Origin: Anaerobacillus arseniciselenatis
Lineage (GTDB): Bacteria; Bacillota; Bacilli; Bacillales; Anaerobacillaceae
Direction of reading: 5' to 3'
Length of the DNA stretch: 64,000 bases
Assembly (NCBI RefSeq): GCF_001865995.1
Contig: NZ_MLQQ01000002.1
Location: 95,719 to 159,718, forward strand
The stretch's first letter is position 1. Each line of letters starts with the position of its first letter. Below the pieces are notes generated by a model. That model had not been told where the DNA came from. It did not search any database and saw only the letters and a program-made list of their open reading frames with translations. A program made the position numbers and the translations under genes. This document shows, in pieces, positions 26,319 through 33,834 of the stretch.

Positions 26319-27365
26319 ATGAAAAAGCTATGGTCTATGTCAATTGTGTTGATTTTAGCGTTTTTTTTAGCCGCCTGTAGTGGAGATAGTTCCACAGAAC
26401 CTCCAGAAGAAAACAATAACTTACCCTCTGAAACTACCGATCCAAGAACTGACTCAGATTTAGATAGTTTAACAATGACTGAAAAAATTAGTGAAGAATG
26501 GTCACTTACTGGGCACGCGAATACTGGCGCACCGCTAAACTCTGCAGGTTTACGGGATGGCTGTCAACCGTGTCACTCTGGAAATGGATTTATGCAGCAT
26601 TTAACCGATAATCCTTATACACCTCAAGCTGATGAGGAAGCAGGAGAAGAATTGAAATTACCGACGACGATTGACTGTGCGACCTGTCATATTGGTCCTG
26701 GTCAAGAAATGTTGAAAACTGGAATGACTGAAGGGTATGTACCATTTGTAGATGGGGCATACGACGCTGGAAAGGAATCGGCACTTTGTATTTCTTGTCA
26801 TAACGGGAGAAGAGACACAGCTGATATGTATGAACAATGGGCATCAGGAGAAGGAAAACCAACAGCTTATCCGCATTATGATGCTGGAGCATTATATTCA
26901 GGGGTCGGTGGTATGGAGTACCCAGATGTCGAATATCGAAATACGATTGGACACCAAATCCCTGGTTGTGTAGGCTGTCACATGCCTGTTACTGATAAAG
27001 GATATGTTTCACATAACTTTAGTATGGATATAGCAGATATTGAAGCAAGTTGTGGTTCATGTCACTCGAATCTCAGTGATTTTTACGTAGGCGGAAACCT
27101 CCAAGCTCAACTTGATGAGTTACTTGAAGAACTACACGAGGCAGCAGTAGCCGCTGTTGATGGAGCGGAAGCTATCGGCATGTCGAGATTAACATTCCCG
27201 TTTGTCGATGCAGAAGGTGAAACTGTTGACCTTGACAATGTAAGTACAGAAGCTTTCGTTTCAGCCTACAATTATTATCTCGTAAAAACTGATAAGAGTG
27301 GAGGAATTCACAATCCTAAATATGCGATTTCTCTACTAGAAGAGTCTTTGAAAAAGCTTCGCTAG
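26319..27365 (+). CDS. Pentahaem c-type cytochrome lipoprotein
   Basis: The product is a 348-residue exported protein. The signal peptide ends in the lipobox LAAC with Cys20 as the lipid anchor, followed by an acidic, Pro/Thr-rich linker. Five CXXCH haem sites are visible: CQPCH (82-86), CATCH (120-124), CISCH (157-161), CVGCH (217-221) and CGSCH (245-249). Other His residues (such as GH66, GH212, SHNF) can be distal ligands. It would sit on the outer face of the membrane and accept electrons from the NrfH/NapC-like protein encoded 136 bp downstream. I could not match the five-haem layout to a named reductase, so the terminal acceptor is open. AGAGGAGG precedes the ATG. Confidence 0.85.
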   Translation: MKKLWSMSIVLILAFFLAACSGDSSTEPPEENNNLPSETTDPRTDSDLDSLTMTEKISEEWSLTGHANTGAPLNSAGLRDGCQPCHSGNGFMQHLTDNPYTPQADEEAGEELKLPTTIDCATCHIGPGQEMLKTGMTEGYVPFVDGAYDAGKESALCISCHNGRRDTADMYEQWASGEGKPTAYPHYDAGALYSGVGGMEYPDVEYRNTIGHQIPGCVGCHMPVTDKGYVSHNFSMDIADIEASCGSCHSNLSDFYVGGNLQAQLDELLEELHEAAVAAVDGAEAIGMSRLTFPFVDAEGETVDLDNVSTEAFVSAYNYYLVKTDKSGGIHNPKYAISLLEESLKKLR

Positions 27366-27501
27366 TTTTTAGTTGAATAATAAATTAAGAGATGGAGCTT
27401 AAGTACAAGATTAGCCTCCTTTTCAGCAAAATCAGCAAGAGACATTTTTAAGCATTTGAAACACAGCGCAAGAAAACTCCTCAAGAAGAAGGTGATTAGA
27501 A

Positions 27502-27966
27502 ATGTTTAAAAACCTTAATAAGAAGTTAACGTTGATCATTTTATTAAGTGTATTTGCGGGGATCGTTTTAGCCGTTGTTATGAATTCAGGGATTAAAGCG
27601 ACCTCCAGTAATAGCTTTTGTTTAAATTGTCATGATGCTCCAGAATTCAAAGCCAATTATGACCTTACTCCTCATGCCAGACTCGATTGTTTAGATTGTC
27701 ATGGACAGGGGTTTGTTAAAGACAAAATTGGTGGAATTGGGCATTTCTTTGATACTGTTTCAGGTAAAAAAGACCCGAATAATTATCCAAATATGAAGGC
27801 TGACGTACCAGACGAAATGTGTTTATCTTGTCACAACATGAATAATGTAAATCGTCATCCTGCAGTAATTTCAGGACATGAGATTTATCGTAATTATGAT
27901 TTAACGTGTATAGACTGTCATGATAGTGTGTTTATGCACGGAAGACTCGATGATCACTCTAACTAA
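27502..27966 (+). CDS. NapC/NirT/NrfH-type tetrahaem cytochrome c, quinol dehydrogenase
   Basis: The product is a 154-residue protein. One N-terminal membrane anchor (about 9-28, LTLIILLSVFAGIVLAVVM) is followed by four CXXCH sites: CLNCH (40-44), CLDCH (63-67), CLSCH (107-111) and CIDCH (136-140). This is the size and layout of NrfH/NapC proteins, which oxidise menaquinol and hand electrons to a partner cytochrome. The partner here is likely the pentahaem lipoprotein upstream. GAAGAAGG before the ATG sets the start. No catalytic reductase subunit such as NrfA is encoded nearby. Confidence 0.85.
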   Translation: MFKNLNKKLTLIILLSVFAGIVLAVVMNSGIKATSSNSFCLNCHDAPEFKANYDLTPHARLDCLDCHGQGFVKDKIGGIGHFFDTVSGKKDPNNYPNMKADVPDEMCLSCHNMNNVNRHPAVISGHEIYRNYDLTCIDCHDSVFMHGRLDDHSN

Positions 27967-28047
27967 TCGTTGGCTGTGCCCCCTTAAAAACTTGTTTCAT
28001 AATGGGAAAGTGCATGCGATACTGTAGTACCAATCCAATAAACGAGT

Positions 28048-28085
28048 AAAAAGTAACCGTCGTCAAATGGGATGGTTACTTTTTT
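28048..28085 (+). terminator. Terminator after the cytochrome genes
   Basis: AAAAAGTAACC/GGTTACTTTTTT stem with a 15-nt loop and a T6 run. Confidence 0.9.
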
Positions 28086-28250
28086 AGTACGCTTTTTTCA
28101 TGTTCTTCAATACTACTGGTGACCCTAGAAATTTATAGTATGTAGCCATTTTTCAATTACATAGTACATGCATGATTTGTCCCCCTTGCGAATAGCTATT
28201 AATTAAGGATATAGTGACAAGCTCGAGATTTTGACTAGGAGGGATGATGA

Positions 28251-30083
28251 ATGGTTGAAGCTATTTTAAAAATTTTCATAAGTGAACAGCAAGCGCAATC
28301 GATTTTATCGAATTCTTTCATTGAATTTATTTTTATGGTGTTATTTGTCTCATTTGCGATCGCAATTATTATTCATTTTACTTTGTATAGTAAATTAAGA
28401 AGAATACGGAATTTCCTTAGTACGAATAATTCGTTAGATATTGAGCCGTTAAATCGCTTTCAACGGGAGTTTGAACATAAAAATAAACAAGAGTCGTTGA
28501 AGGTTGAGACGTTTGTTCAAAAGAAATTTTCTAGTTGGAGAATGTTTAACGTACCGGTCGTTAGTCTTATTAAAATGATTCAAATGACGGTTTCCGTTTT
28601 TATTTTAGTTGGTGTATTAGGAACGTTCATCGGTCTTGCTATGTCACTCGGAAGTATTGATGCCACAGGAGATCAGCTCGTCGAAAATGTTGCGCTTGTC
28701 CTCGCCGGGATTGATGTCGCATTTTATACGAGTATAACTGGTATGGGTTTGTCGCTCATTATGACGGTCATCACACGCGTCGCAAATACGGAATATATGT
28801 TAACTGATATTATGTTAAAAACAGAGTCGTATTTAGAAGAGAACGAGGAAGATGGGCTTGAACGTCTCATTAATGTATCAGAACAGATTAACTCATCGAT
28901 TGTCGAGCTACGCGAAACGAATCAAGAATCACTACAAAACATCGTACAATCGTTTCACGGCTTTCAGGAATATACGGTGGGTCTCCAGCAATCCGCGAAA
29001 GATTTAGCTAAATTTAACGAAGGATTATCGCAAAACCTCAAAGATTTCACGGTTATTTTTGACGGCATTAAGGAATTAACTGACGGCTTTGATAAAGGAG
29101 TCTCAAAGCTCAATAAAAACTTTGATCAATTATTCAATTATTTTTACAAGATGGATCAGCGAAATGAAAAGATGACGAGCGCTTTTACGGAAACGTATAA
29201 AAAAATTGCCGATTTAACAACGTCGCAAACGGAAACGCTAAATGAATTCCAAACTTCGGTTGGCGAATTGAGGGAGTTTTTCTCCTCTGTTGCCGGGCGG
29301 CAAGAGGCGATCCAAGCGGCTTTTGAGAGAACGAACACCCAAAGCGACCATCTCGTAAAATTAATGCAACAAAACAACCAGCAATTTAAAGGGATTTTTG
29401 GGAACGATTTGAGCGGAAAACTATCTGGAATAAATACTTATTTAAAAGAACTGAAGCATGATTTTGATAAGTTAGGGAATTCCGTCGTTCGCCTACCGGA
29501 GGCGTTAGATATGATTAACATCGCTCAAGTGGAATATAAAAATCTACTTAAAGAGCGACTCGACGATTTAAAACAATTTAATCAAGATTTCAACCAGCAT
29601 TTAAAAACGCATCACGCAGAATCAAGAGCATTTGAAAAAAATGTTCATGATGCGACACGCTCTTATGAACAAATCGGCATGAAAAATCAGCAATTGATCG
29701 CTGAAATTAACCGAACGATCTCACAAATGTCAGATTCATTTCAACACCGAGAAAATCAGCTCGAAACGAATGTATCGGTTTTAAAAGATACGTTATCAAG
29801 GTATGTCGCTAATTTAGAAGGAACACTCGGTGACAAATTAGATAAGGTGAGCCGCAACTTAGGAGAGTATGTCGTTGATATGAATGATGCTATAAAAAAA
29901 GAATTTAAACAAATTGGAGATATTACCGAAGATAGCCAGCAAAGAAATGCGCGCATAATGCAGCAAACGATCAATGAGTTAGGGCAAGAATTTCAAAACT
30001 TGAACCGCCAGCTCCATACGATCACCCAAGAAGCTCAAAGACAAAGCCAAGGACGCCCGGTAAGGATTGGAAGCCATGATTAA
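28251..30083 (+). CDS. MotA/TolQ/ExbB-like proton channel protein with long coiled-coil tail (ZorA-like)
   Basis: The product is a 610-residue protein. Membrane spans are at about 25-47, 110-138 and 155-180. The last two carry the channel-family motif VGVLGTFIGLAMSLGSID and VALVLAGIDVAFYTSITGMG. The remaining 420 residues are almost entirely helical coiled coil (for example QESLQNIVQSFHGFQEY and IGDITEDSQQRNARIM). Short channel module plus very long cytoplasmic tail is the layout of ZorA of Zorya anti-phage systems, rather than MotA or ExbB. Its partner OmpA/MotB-like gene overlaps by 8 bp. AGGAGG precedes the ATG. No ZorC, ZorD or ZorE gene is adjacent, so a defence role is not established. 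Confidence 0.8.
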   Translation: MVEAILKIFISEQQAQSILSNSFIEFIFMVLFVSFAIAIIIHFTLYSKLRRIRNFLSTNNSLDIEPLNRFQREFEHKNKQESLKVETFVQKKFSSWRMFNVPVVSLIKMIQMTVSVFILVGVLGTFIGLAMSLGSIDATGDQLVENVALVLAGIDVAFYTSITGMGLSLIMTVITRVANTEYMLTDIMLKTESYLEENEEDGLERLINVSEQINSSIVELRETNQESLQNIVQSFHGFQEYTVGLQQSAKDLAKFNEGLSQNLKDFTVIFDGIKELTDGFDKGVSKLNKNFDQLFNYFYKMDQRNEKMTSAFTETYKKIADLTTSQTETLNEFQTSVGELREFFSSVAGRQEAIQAAFERTNTQSDHLVKLMQQNNQQFKGIFGNDLSGKLSGINTYLKELKHDFDKLGNSVVRLPEALDMINIAQVEYKNLLKERLDDLKQFNQDFNQHLKTHHAESRAFEKNVHDATRSYEQIGMKNQQLIAEINRTISQMSDSFQHRENQLETNVSVLKDTLSRYVANLEGTLGDKLDKVSRNLGEYVVDMNDAIKKEFKQIGDITEDSQQRNARIMQQTINELGQEFQNLNRQLHTITQEAQRQSQGRPVRIGSHD

Positions 30084-30771
30084 TAAATATAAAAAGTTGT
30101 TTAAAGGAGAGCAGGACGAAGGCCATTTTTGGCCTTCATTCACCGACTTATTAACGGCCATCTTACTTTGTTTTATCCTCATTTTCATTATAATGATGGT
30201 TATTAAATCGTTTCAAATTGAAGAAATGAAACGAACAATTGATCAAATTATGGGGGTACGCGTTAATTTAATTGAAGATCTGAATGATGAATTTAGTGAT
30301 TCGACTCTCGGTATTGAAATTGATGAGCAAACTGGAGCGATGATCTTTAATACCGATATTTTGTTTGAGTTTGATGATGCTGTATTAAAGGTTGAAGCAT
30401 TTGAATTTTTAGATGAGTTTGTTCCAGCTTACTTAGATGTGTTGTTAGAAAGAGGGTATGAAGACTACATTTCGGAAATTATTATTGAAGGGCATGCGGA
30501 CCGAACTGGAAGCTATTTATACAATTTAGAGCTATCTCAAGCAAGGGCGTATAGTGTCGCTGAATATATTTTAAGTGAGGATTTCCCTTACCAAAACATT
30601 CAACAACATTTGAAAGAAAAATTAACTGTGAATGGGAAATCTTATACCGATGGTCGTACAGACGAAGAGGGTAACTATAGTCACCAAGAATCACGACGTG
30701 TAGAATTTAAGTTCCGCCTAAAAGATGAAGAGATTTTAGAGGCAACTCGCGACTTGTTAGGGAGAAATTAA
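30076..30771 (+). CDS. MotB/OmpA-like motor partner (ZorB-like)
   Basis: The product is a 231-residue protein. A cytoplasmic N-terminus is followed by one membrane span (about 19-45) that carries Asp24 in WPSFTDLLTAIL, the proton-binding position of MotB/ExbD/ZorB. The periplasmic-side part has an OmpA-type peptidoglycan-binding domain: GHADRTGSYLYN (139-150), LSQARAYSVAEYIL and the final HQESRRVEF. It would anchor the channel protein to the cell wall as a rotary-type ion motor. The frame opens nine bases earlier, but AAGGATTGG before the ATG at 30076 gives an 8-bp overlap with the upstream stop, typical of translational coupling. Confidence 0.8.
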   Translation: MINKYKKLFKGEQDEGHFWPSFTDLLTAILLCFILIFIIMMVIKSFQIEEMKRTIDQIMGVRVNLIEDLNDEFSDSTLGIEIDEQTGAMIFNTDILFEFDDAVLKVEAFEFLDEFVPAYLDVLLERGYEDYISEIIIEGHADRTGSYLYNLELSQARAYSVAEYILSEDFPYQNIQQHLKEKLTVNGKSYTDGRTDEEGNYSHQESRRVEFKFRLKDEEILEATRDLLGRN

Positions 30772-30846
30772 TTCGCAACGTGCACTGTCATAAAATGCTA
30801 CCAAAAAAGCTAAAATAAAAGAAACAAATATAAGCAGGAGGAAAAA

Positions 30847-31056
30847 ATGACAGTAGCAACAAAAGTTCAACAGGCGCTCGCTACAGCAAAAGGGGTTCAA
30901 GCAAACTTTGAAGCATTTTCTCTACAAACGAAAGACGAGGAAGCTAAACAAAAGTACGCTGATGCTGCACAACAATTACAAACCGTAATTAACGGATTAG
31001 AACAACGGATGGAACGAATTCAGCAAGAAGAACCTGAGTTCGATGTAGTAAATTAA
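30847..31056 (+). CDS. DUF1657 protein
   Basis: The product is a 69-residue protein, MTVATKVQQALATAKGVQAN, then FEAFSLQTKDEEAKQKYADA and QQLQTVINGLEQRMERIQQEEPEF. This is a full DUF1657 domain, found in spore-forming Firmicutes and in the spoVA-2mob heat-resistance operon. It is predicted to be a soluble helical hairpin. The gene is followed by a repeat element that probably also terminates its transcript. The 2Duf gene 0.8 kb downstream carries a similar domain at its C-terminus. AGGAGG precedes the ATG. Confidence 0.85.
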   Translation: MTVATKVQQALATAKGVQANFEAFSLQTKDEEAKQKYADAAQQLQTVINGLEQRMERIQQEEPEFDVVN

Positions 31057-31058
31057 GA

Positions 31059-31182
31059 AGGGGCTGCCGCAAAGTAAATGTCAGACACCGTTAGGCACCA
31101 AAAATATAGAGGGATACTACATTAAATTCGTCTATATTTAGTAAGTTCTGCATGGTGTCAGACACTTGTGGTACAGCCCCTT
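31059..31182. repeat. GTGTCTGACAC-family repeat, full copy in inverse orientation
   Basis: Outer arms AAGGGGCTG/CAGCCCCTT enclose two GTGTCAGACAC-type motifs, an ATATAGAGG...TCTATAT inner hairpin and CCGTTAGGCACC. It follows the DUF1657 gene by 3 bp and ends with TTTG, so it likely ends transcription. Confidence 0.75.
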
Positions 31183-31218
31183 TGATGTAAAATTGTGTTC
31201 TAAATATCAGTTGTGATA

Positions 31219-31569
31219 TCAAAGGTTATAGATGATATTTAGTAAGTGGTTAATTTGTTTTATACTAATGATTGCTTCCGTTTCTTCTTCATTGTTAATA
31301 TTTTCTTTTAGTGATAATAGTTGTAGTTCAATTTCTTTATAATCTTCGAGCTCACCAAGAAGCTGTAATTTCCATTTACGCTGATCGTAATGCCGTTCGA
31401 ATTTTTCAATATTCTCCATAGCCGTTTCCCAATCTTCTTTTTTGATTAGTTGTTCTAGCTCAGTAGTTGACTGTAATAATAAACGGTCTTTTTCAGTTTT
31501 TATTAGATCACAACCTGAATTGAAAATGAGGAGGAATAATATCGCAATCAAAATTTTTGTTTTAGCCAT
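31219..31569 (-). CDS. DUF4363-like lipoprotein
   Basis: The product is a 116-residue protein with a signal peptide and lipobox (LIFNSGC, anchoring Cys at about 20). The mature part is a helical, Glu/Lys-rich domain with KEDWETAMENIEKFERHYDQRKWKLQ, which I write here only as its key blocks DWETAMENIEKF and RKWKLQLL. It resembles DUF4363, a family often encoded beside DUF421/YetF membrane proteins, as it is here (the 2Duf gene starts 250 bp away, divergently). GAGGTG before the ATG at 31569 sets the start; the upstream part of the frame lies in a hairpin-element remnant. Confidence 0.7.
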   Translation of the reverse strand: MAKTKILIAILFLLIFNSGCDLIKTEKDRLLLQSTTELEQLIKKEDWETAMENIEKFERHYDQRKWKLQLLGELEDYKEIELQLLSLKENINNEEETEAIISIKQINHLLNIIYNL

Positions 31570-31594
31570 TGAAATACACCTCGAGTATAGTTTA

Positions 31595-31630
31595 ATGAAT
31601 TTCATAATTCATTATTAACGCCATTAGTGG
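31595..31630. repeat. Remnant of the TGAATTTCAT hairpin element
   Basis: TGAATTTCATAATTCATTATT followed by AACGCCATTAGTGG matches the left end of copy 2; no right end is present. Two further hairpins (TCAGATG/CATCTGA near 31640 and GTTTCAG/CTGAAAC near 31676) follow before the 2Duf gene. Confidence 0.6.
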
Positions 31631-31819
31631 GAACTTTTAATCAGATGGAGTCGAGACTTCATCTGATTTCTCGGTGTTTCAGCTTGCTGAAACGAGTTCG
31701 CTGATAGTACGATGAATTTTCGTGCCAAAAGACGTTCATACATAAATGATTTTTAGAAGTATGTTTTTCGTAGTTTGCCCAATAATGATAAAATAGTACA
31801 ACATTGAAGGGTGAAACAA

Positions 31820-32683
31820 ATGAATGATTTGGTTCATGTAATTATTCGTACATTTATTGCTTTTATTTTAATGATGATCCTTGCTAGACTGATGGGAAAA
31901 AGACAAATTACCCAGATTACGTATTTTGATTACATTGTCGGAATTACAATCGGTAGTATAGCTGCAGAACTAACATTCAGTCCTCATATTCGAATGTCAA
32001 ACTTTATTGTAGGGATGGTCATATGGGCATTCGTACCAATTATCCTTTCGAAAATTGAATTAAAATCAGTAAAGTTTAGGACATTAATGGAGGGAAGCAC
32101 GACAACCCTCATTAAAGATGGTCAAATCCTTGAAAAAAATTTAAAGAAGGAACATTTAACGATCGATGAAATGATGCTTTTACTCAGAAAAAAAGATATT
32201 TTTAAAATTTCCGATATTCAGACCGCGATTTTAGAAAAAAACGGTGAAATCACAGTCATGAAAAAAAGTGAGTTACAACCAATCACAGCCAAAGATGTTG
32301 GACTTGTTGTTGAAAAAGAATCGGCCCCGTGTATCGTGATTATGGACGGAAACGTACTAAACAAAACGTTAACTGATTACGGATATACGAAAGAATGGTT
32401 ACTCGGAGAAATTAAAAAGCAGGGAGCCAACGATTTTGCTGACGTATTTTTAGCACAAATAGATTCACTAGGAAATGTTTACGTAGATCTTTTTAATGAT
32501 AAATTGAAAATTCCACAAATGAAAGAAAAGCTCTTAGTCGCAGCCAATATTAAACAACTTCAGTCTAATCTCGTTAATTTTTCTTTACAAACTGAAAATA
32601 AGGAAGCTAAACAAATGTATAAAACTTATGCTGATCAGATGGACAAGCTCATCGGTGAAATGGCCGTTTATTTAAAGGAGTAA
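31820..32683 (+). CDS. DUF421/YetF-type membrane protein with C-terminal DUF1657 domain ('2Duf')
   Basis: The product is about 287 residues. Three membrane spans (about 5-80) and the block GKRQITQITYFDYIVGITIG identify the YetF/DUF421 fold. A soluble domain with MEGSTTTLIKDGQILEKNL and DIQTAILEKNGEITVMKKSE follows. The last 55 residues (KEKLLVAANIKQLQSN, NFSLQTENKEAKQMYKTYAD) copy the DUF1657 pattern. This two-domain protein is known as 2Duf in the spoVA-2mob operon, where it lowers inner-membrane permeability of spores and raises heat resistance. Here the spoVA genes are absent. The start is ATG at 31820 after GAAGGG; the GTG at 31811 is less well placed. Confidence 0.85.
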   Translation: MNDLVHVIIRTFIAFILMMILARLMGKRQITQITYFDYIVGITIGSIAAELTFSPHIRMSNFIVGMVIWAFVPIILSKIELKSVKFRTLMEGSTTTLIKDGQILEKNLKKEHLTIDEMMLLLRKKDIFKISDIQTAILEKNGEITVMKKSELQPITAKDVGLVVEKESAPCIVIMDGNVLNKTLTDYGYTKEWLLGEIKKQGANDFADVFLAQIDSLGNVYVDLFNDKLKIPQMKEKLLVAANIKQLQSNLVNFSLQTENKEAKQMYKTYADQMDKLIGEMAVYLKE

Positions 32684-32701
32684 TGGCGTGCAATCGAGGA
32701 G

Positions 32702-33289
32702 TTATTGTTTTTCGTTTAAAAACTCTAAAACATTTTGATGTTCTTTTTGAACGGCAGTTACTTGCTTAATTTCACTGCTTAATTCTTTTTTACCTTCATC
32801 AAACTTTTTCATCATACTAGCATAATAAAATCCAACTTCTTTTCGAGTTTCACATTGCTCCAAAGCGATAGCGTCTTGTCCTTTTTCGAGGGAAGTCATT
32901 CTATCTTCAAAACGATCTTGTCGGTTGCCAAAGTCGACTAACTTTTCTTCAAAACTGTCTTGTCGGTTGCCAAAGTCGACTAACTTTTCTTCAAAACTGT
33001 CTTGTCGGTTGCCAAAATCGACTAACTTTTCTTCAAAACTGTCTTGTCGGTTGCCAAAGTCGACTAACTTTTCTTCAAAACTGTCTTGTCGGTTGCCAAA
33101 ATCGACTAACTTTTCTTCAAAACTGTCTTGTCGGTTGCCAAAATCGACTAACTTTTCTTCAAAACTGTCTTGACGATGGCCAAAATCGACTAACTTTTGC
33201 TCAAAGCCATCTAATTTCTTGTCAAAGGAATGTTGTCCCATTTCTAACGAATCAAGTTTATTTAAAATTTGCTTTAAAATGTGCTCCAT
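32702..33289 (-). CDS. Coiled-coil protein with seven near-identical 14-residue repeats
   Basis: The product is 195 residues. After MEHILKQILNKLDSLEMGQH come seven tandem copies of KLVDFGNRQDSFEE (about residues 32-130). One copy has FGH and the last ends RFED. A different helical tail follows (about 131-195, with a single Cys). Fourteen residues are two heptads, so the repeats form a regular coiled coil. At DNA level they are 42-bp units differing by only a few bases, the sign of recent expansion. GGAGGTG before the ATG at 33289 sets the start. No signal peptide; the family is unrecognised. Confidence 0.65.
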   Translation of the reverse strand: MEHILKQILNKLDSLEMGQHSFDKKLDGFEQKLVDFGHRQDSFEEKLVDFGNRQDSFEEKLVDFGNRQDSFEEKLVDFGNRQDSFEEKLVDFGNRQDSFEEKLVDFGNRQDSFEEKLVDFGNRQDRFEDRMTSLEKGQDAIALEQCETRKEVGFYYASMMKKFDEGKKELSSEIKQVTAVQKEHQNVLEFLNEKQ

Positions 33290-33390
33290 GTAAATCACCT
33301 CCTTTTTTGACTATATTATAGCTCCTTGATTAGTTATTGTCGAGACCTTTTTCAAGAAATATAGTGCTATTAAGAGTGAAATACCAATTG

Positions 33391-33446
33391 GAACAAATGT
33401 CCATAATGGTGGAGAGAATTCCCTTACCGTTTATGGACATTTGTTC
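33391..33446. repeat. GGAAC-ATGTCC inverted repeat, perfect copy
   Basis: 16-bp perfect arms GAACAAATGTCCATAA/TTATGGACATTTGTTC flank a 24-nt loop holding GGT...ACC. Related to 18656-18714. Confidence 0.75.
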
Positions 33447-33473
33447 TAAATTATTATTAAGCATGACCTTTAA

Positions 33474-33701
33474 TTATCGCAAAGCGTCTTTTTCAATATT
33501 CACTTCTTCAATTAGCTCTTCCATATCTTCTTTCCTCGTGTTATTCACTCTATTTTCTAAATCATTGAACTTTTGATCAACGTTACGAGGGTTCGCATCG
33601 GCACTTATCCCCATTTCTTTGCCAACGCTGTCGTTTATAATACTCTCCTTTTTTCCATCAGGGTGAGTAGAACGCGGTTGAAAGCCTTTTTGACCTGTCA
33701 T
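33474..33701 (-). CDS. Small hypothetical acidic protein
   Basis: The product is a 75-residue hydrophilic protein, MTGQKGFQPRSTHPDGKKES, then SVGKEMGISADANPRN and a Glu-rich helix (KEDMEELIEEVNIEKDAL). I do not recognise it. It has no membrane span or cysteine. Small, Lys/Glu-rich proteins of this kind with a Pro/Asn-rich start are often spore-related in Bacilli, but nothing here proves it. GGAGGAA lies 8 nt before the ATG at 33701. Confidence 0.55.
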   Translation of the reverse strand: MTGQKGFQPRSTHPDGKKESIINDSVGKEMGISADANPRNVDQKFNDLENRVNNTRKEDMEELIEEVNIEKDALR

Positions 33702-33834
33702 AAACAAATTCCTCCTAAAATTAAACTTAAGATTAGCTTGTGCTTATTTAAGAAATAAATGTAAAATGATAGAGAGTCTTAATTAGTCAGAAGATTATAA
33801 AAACAAACTTAATCATGCAGGGGGGAAGCTGATC

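Noticed and set aside
28251..30771. A complete Zorya defence system
   Set aside because: ZorA- and ZorB-like genes are present, but no ZorC/ZorD/ZorE-like gene is adjacent; the SNF2 gene at 8333 has a SWIM-type N-terminus and lies 17 kb away.
32925..33173. Plus-strand repetitive frame
   Set aside because: It is the antisense shadow of the 42-bp repeats in the minus-strand coiled-coil gene.
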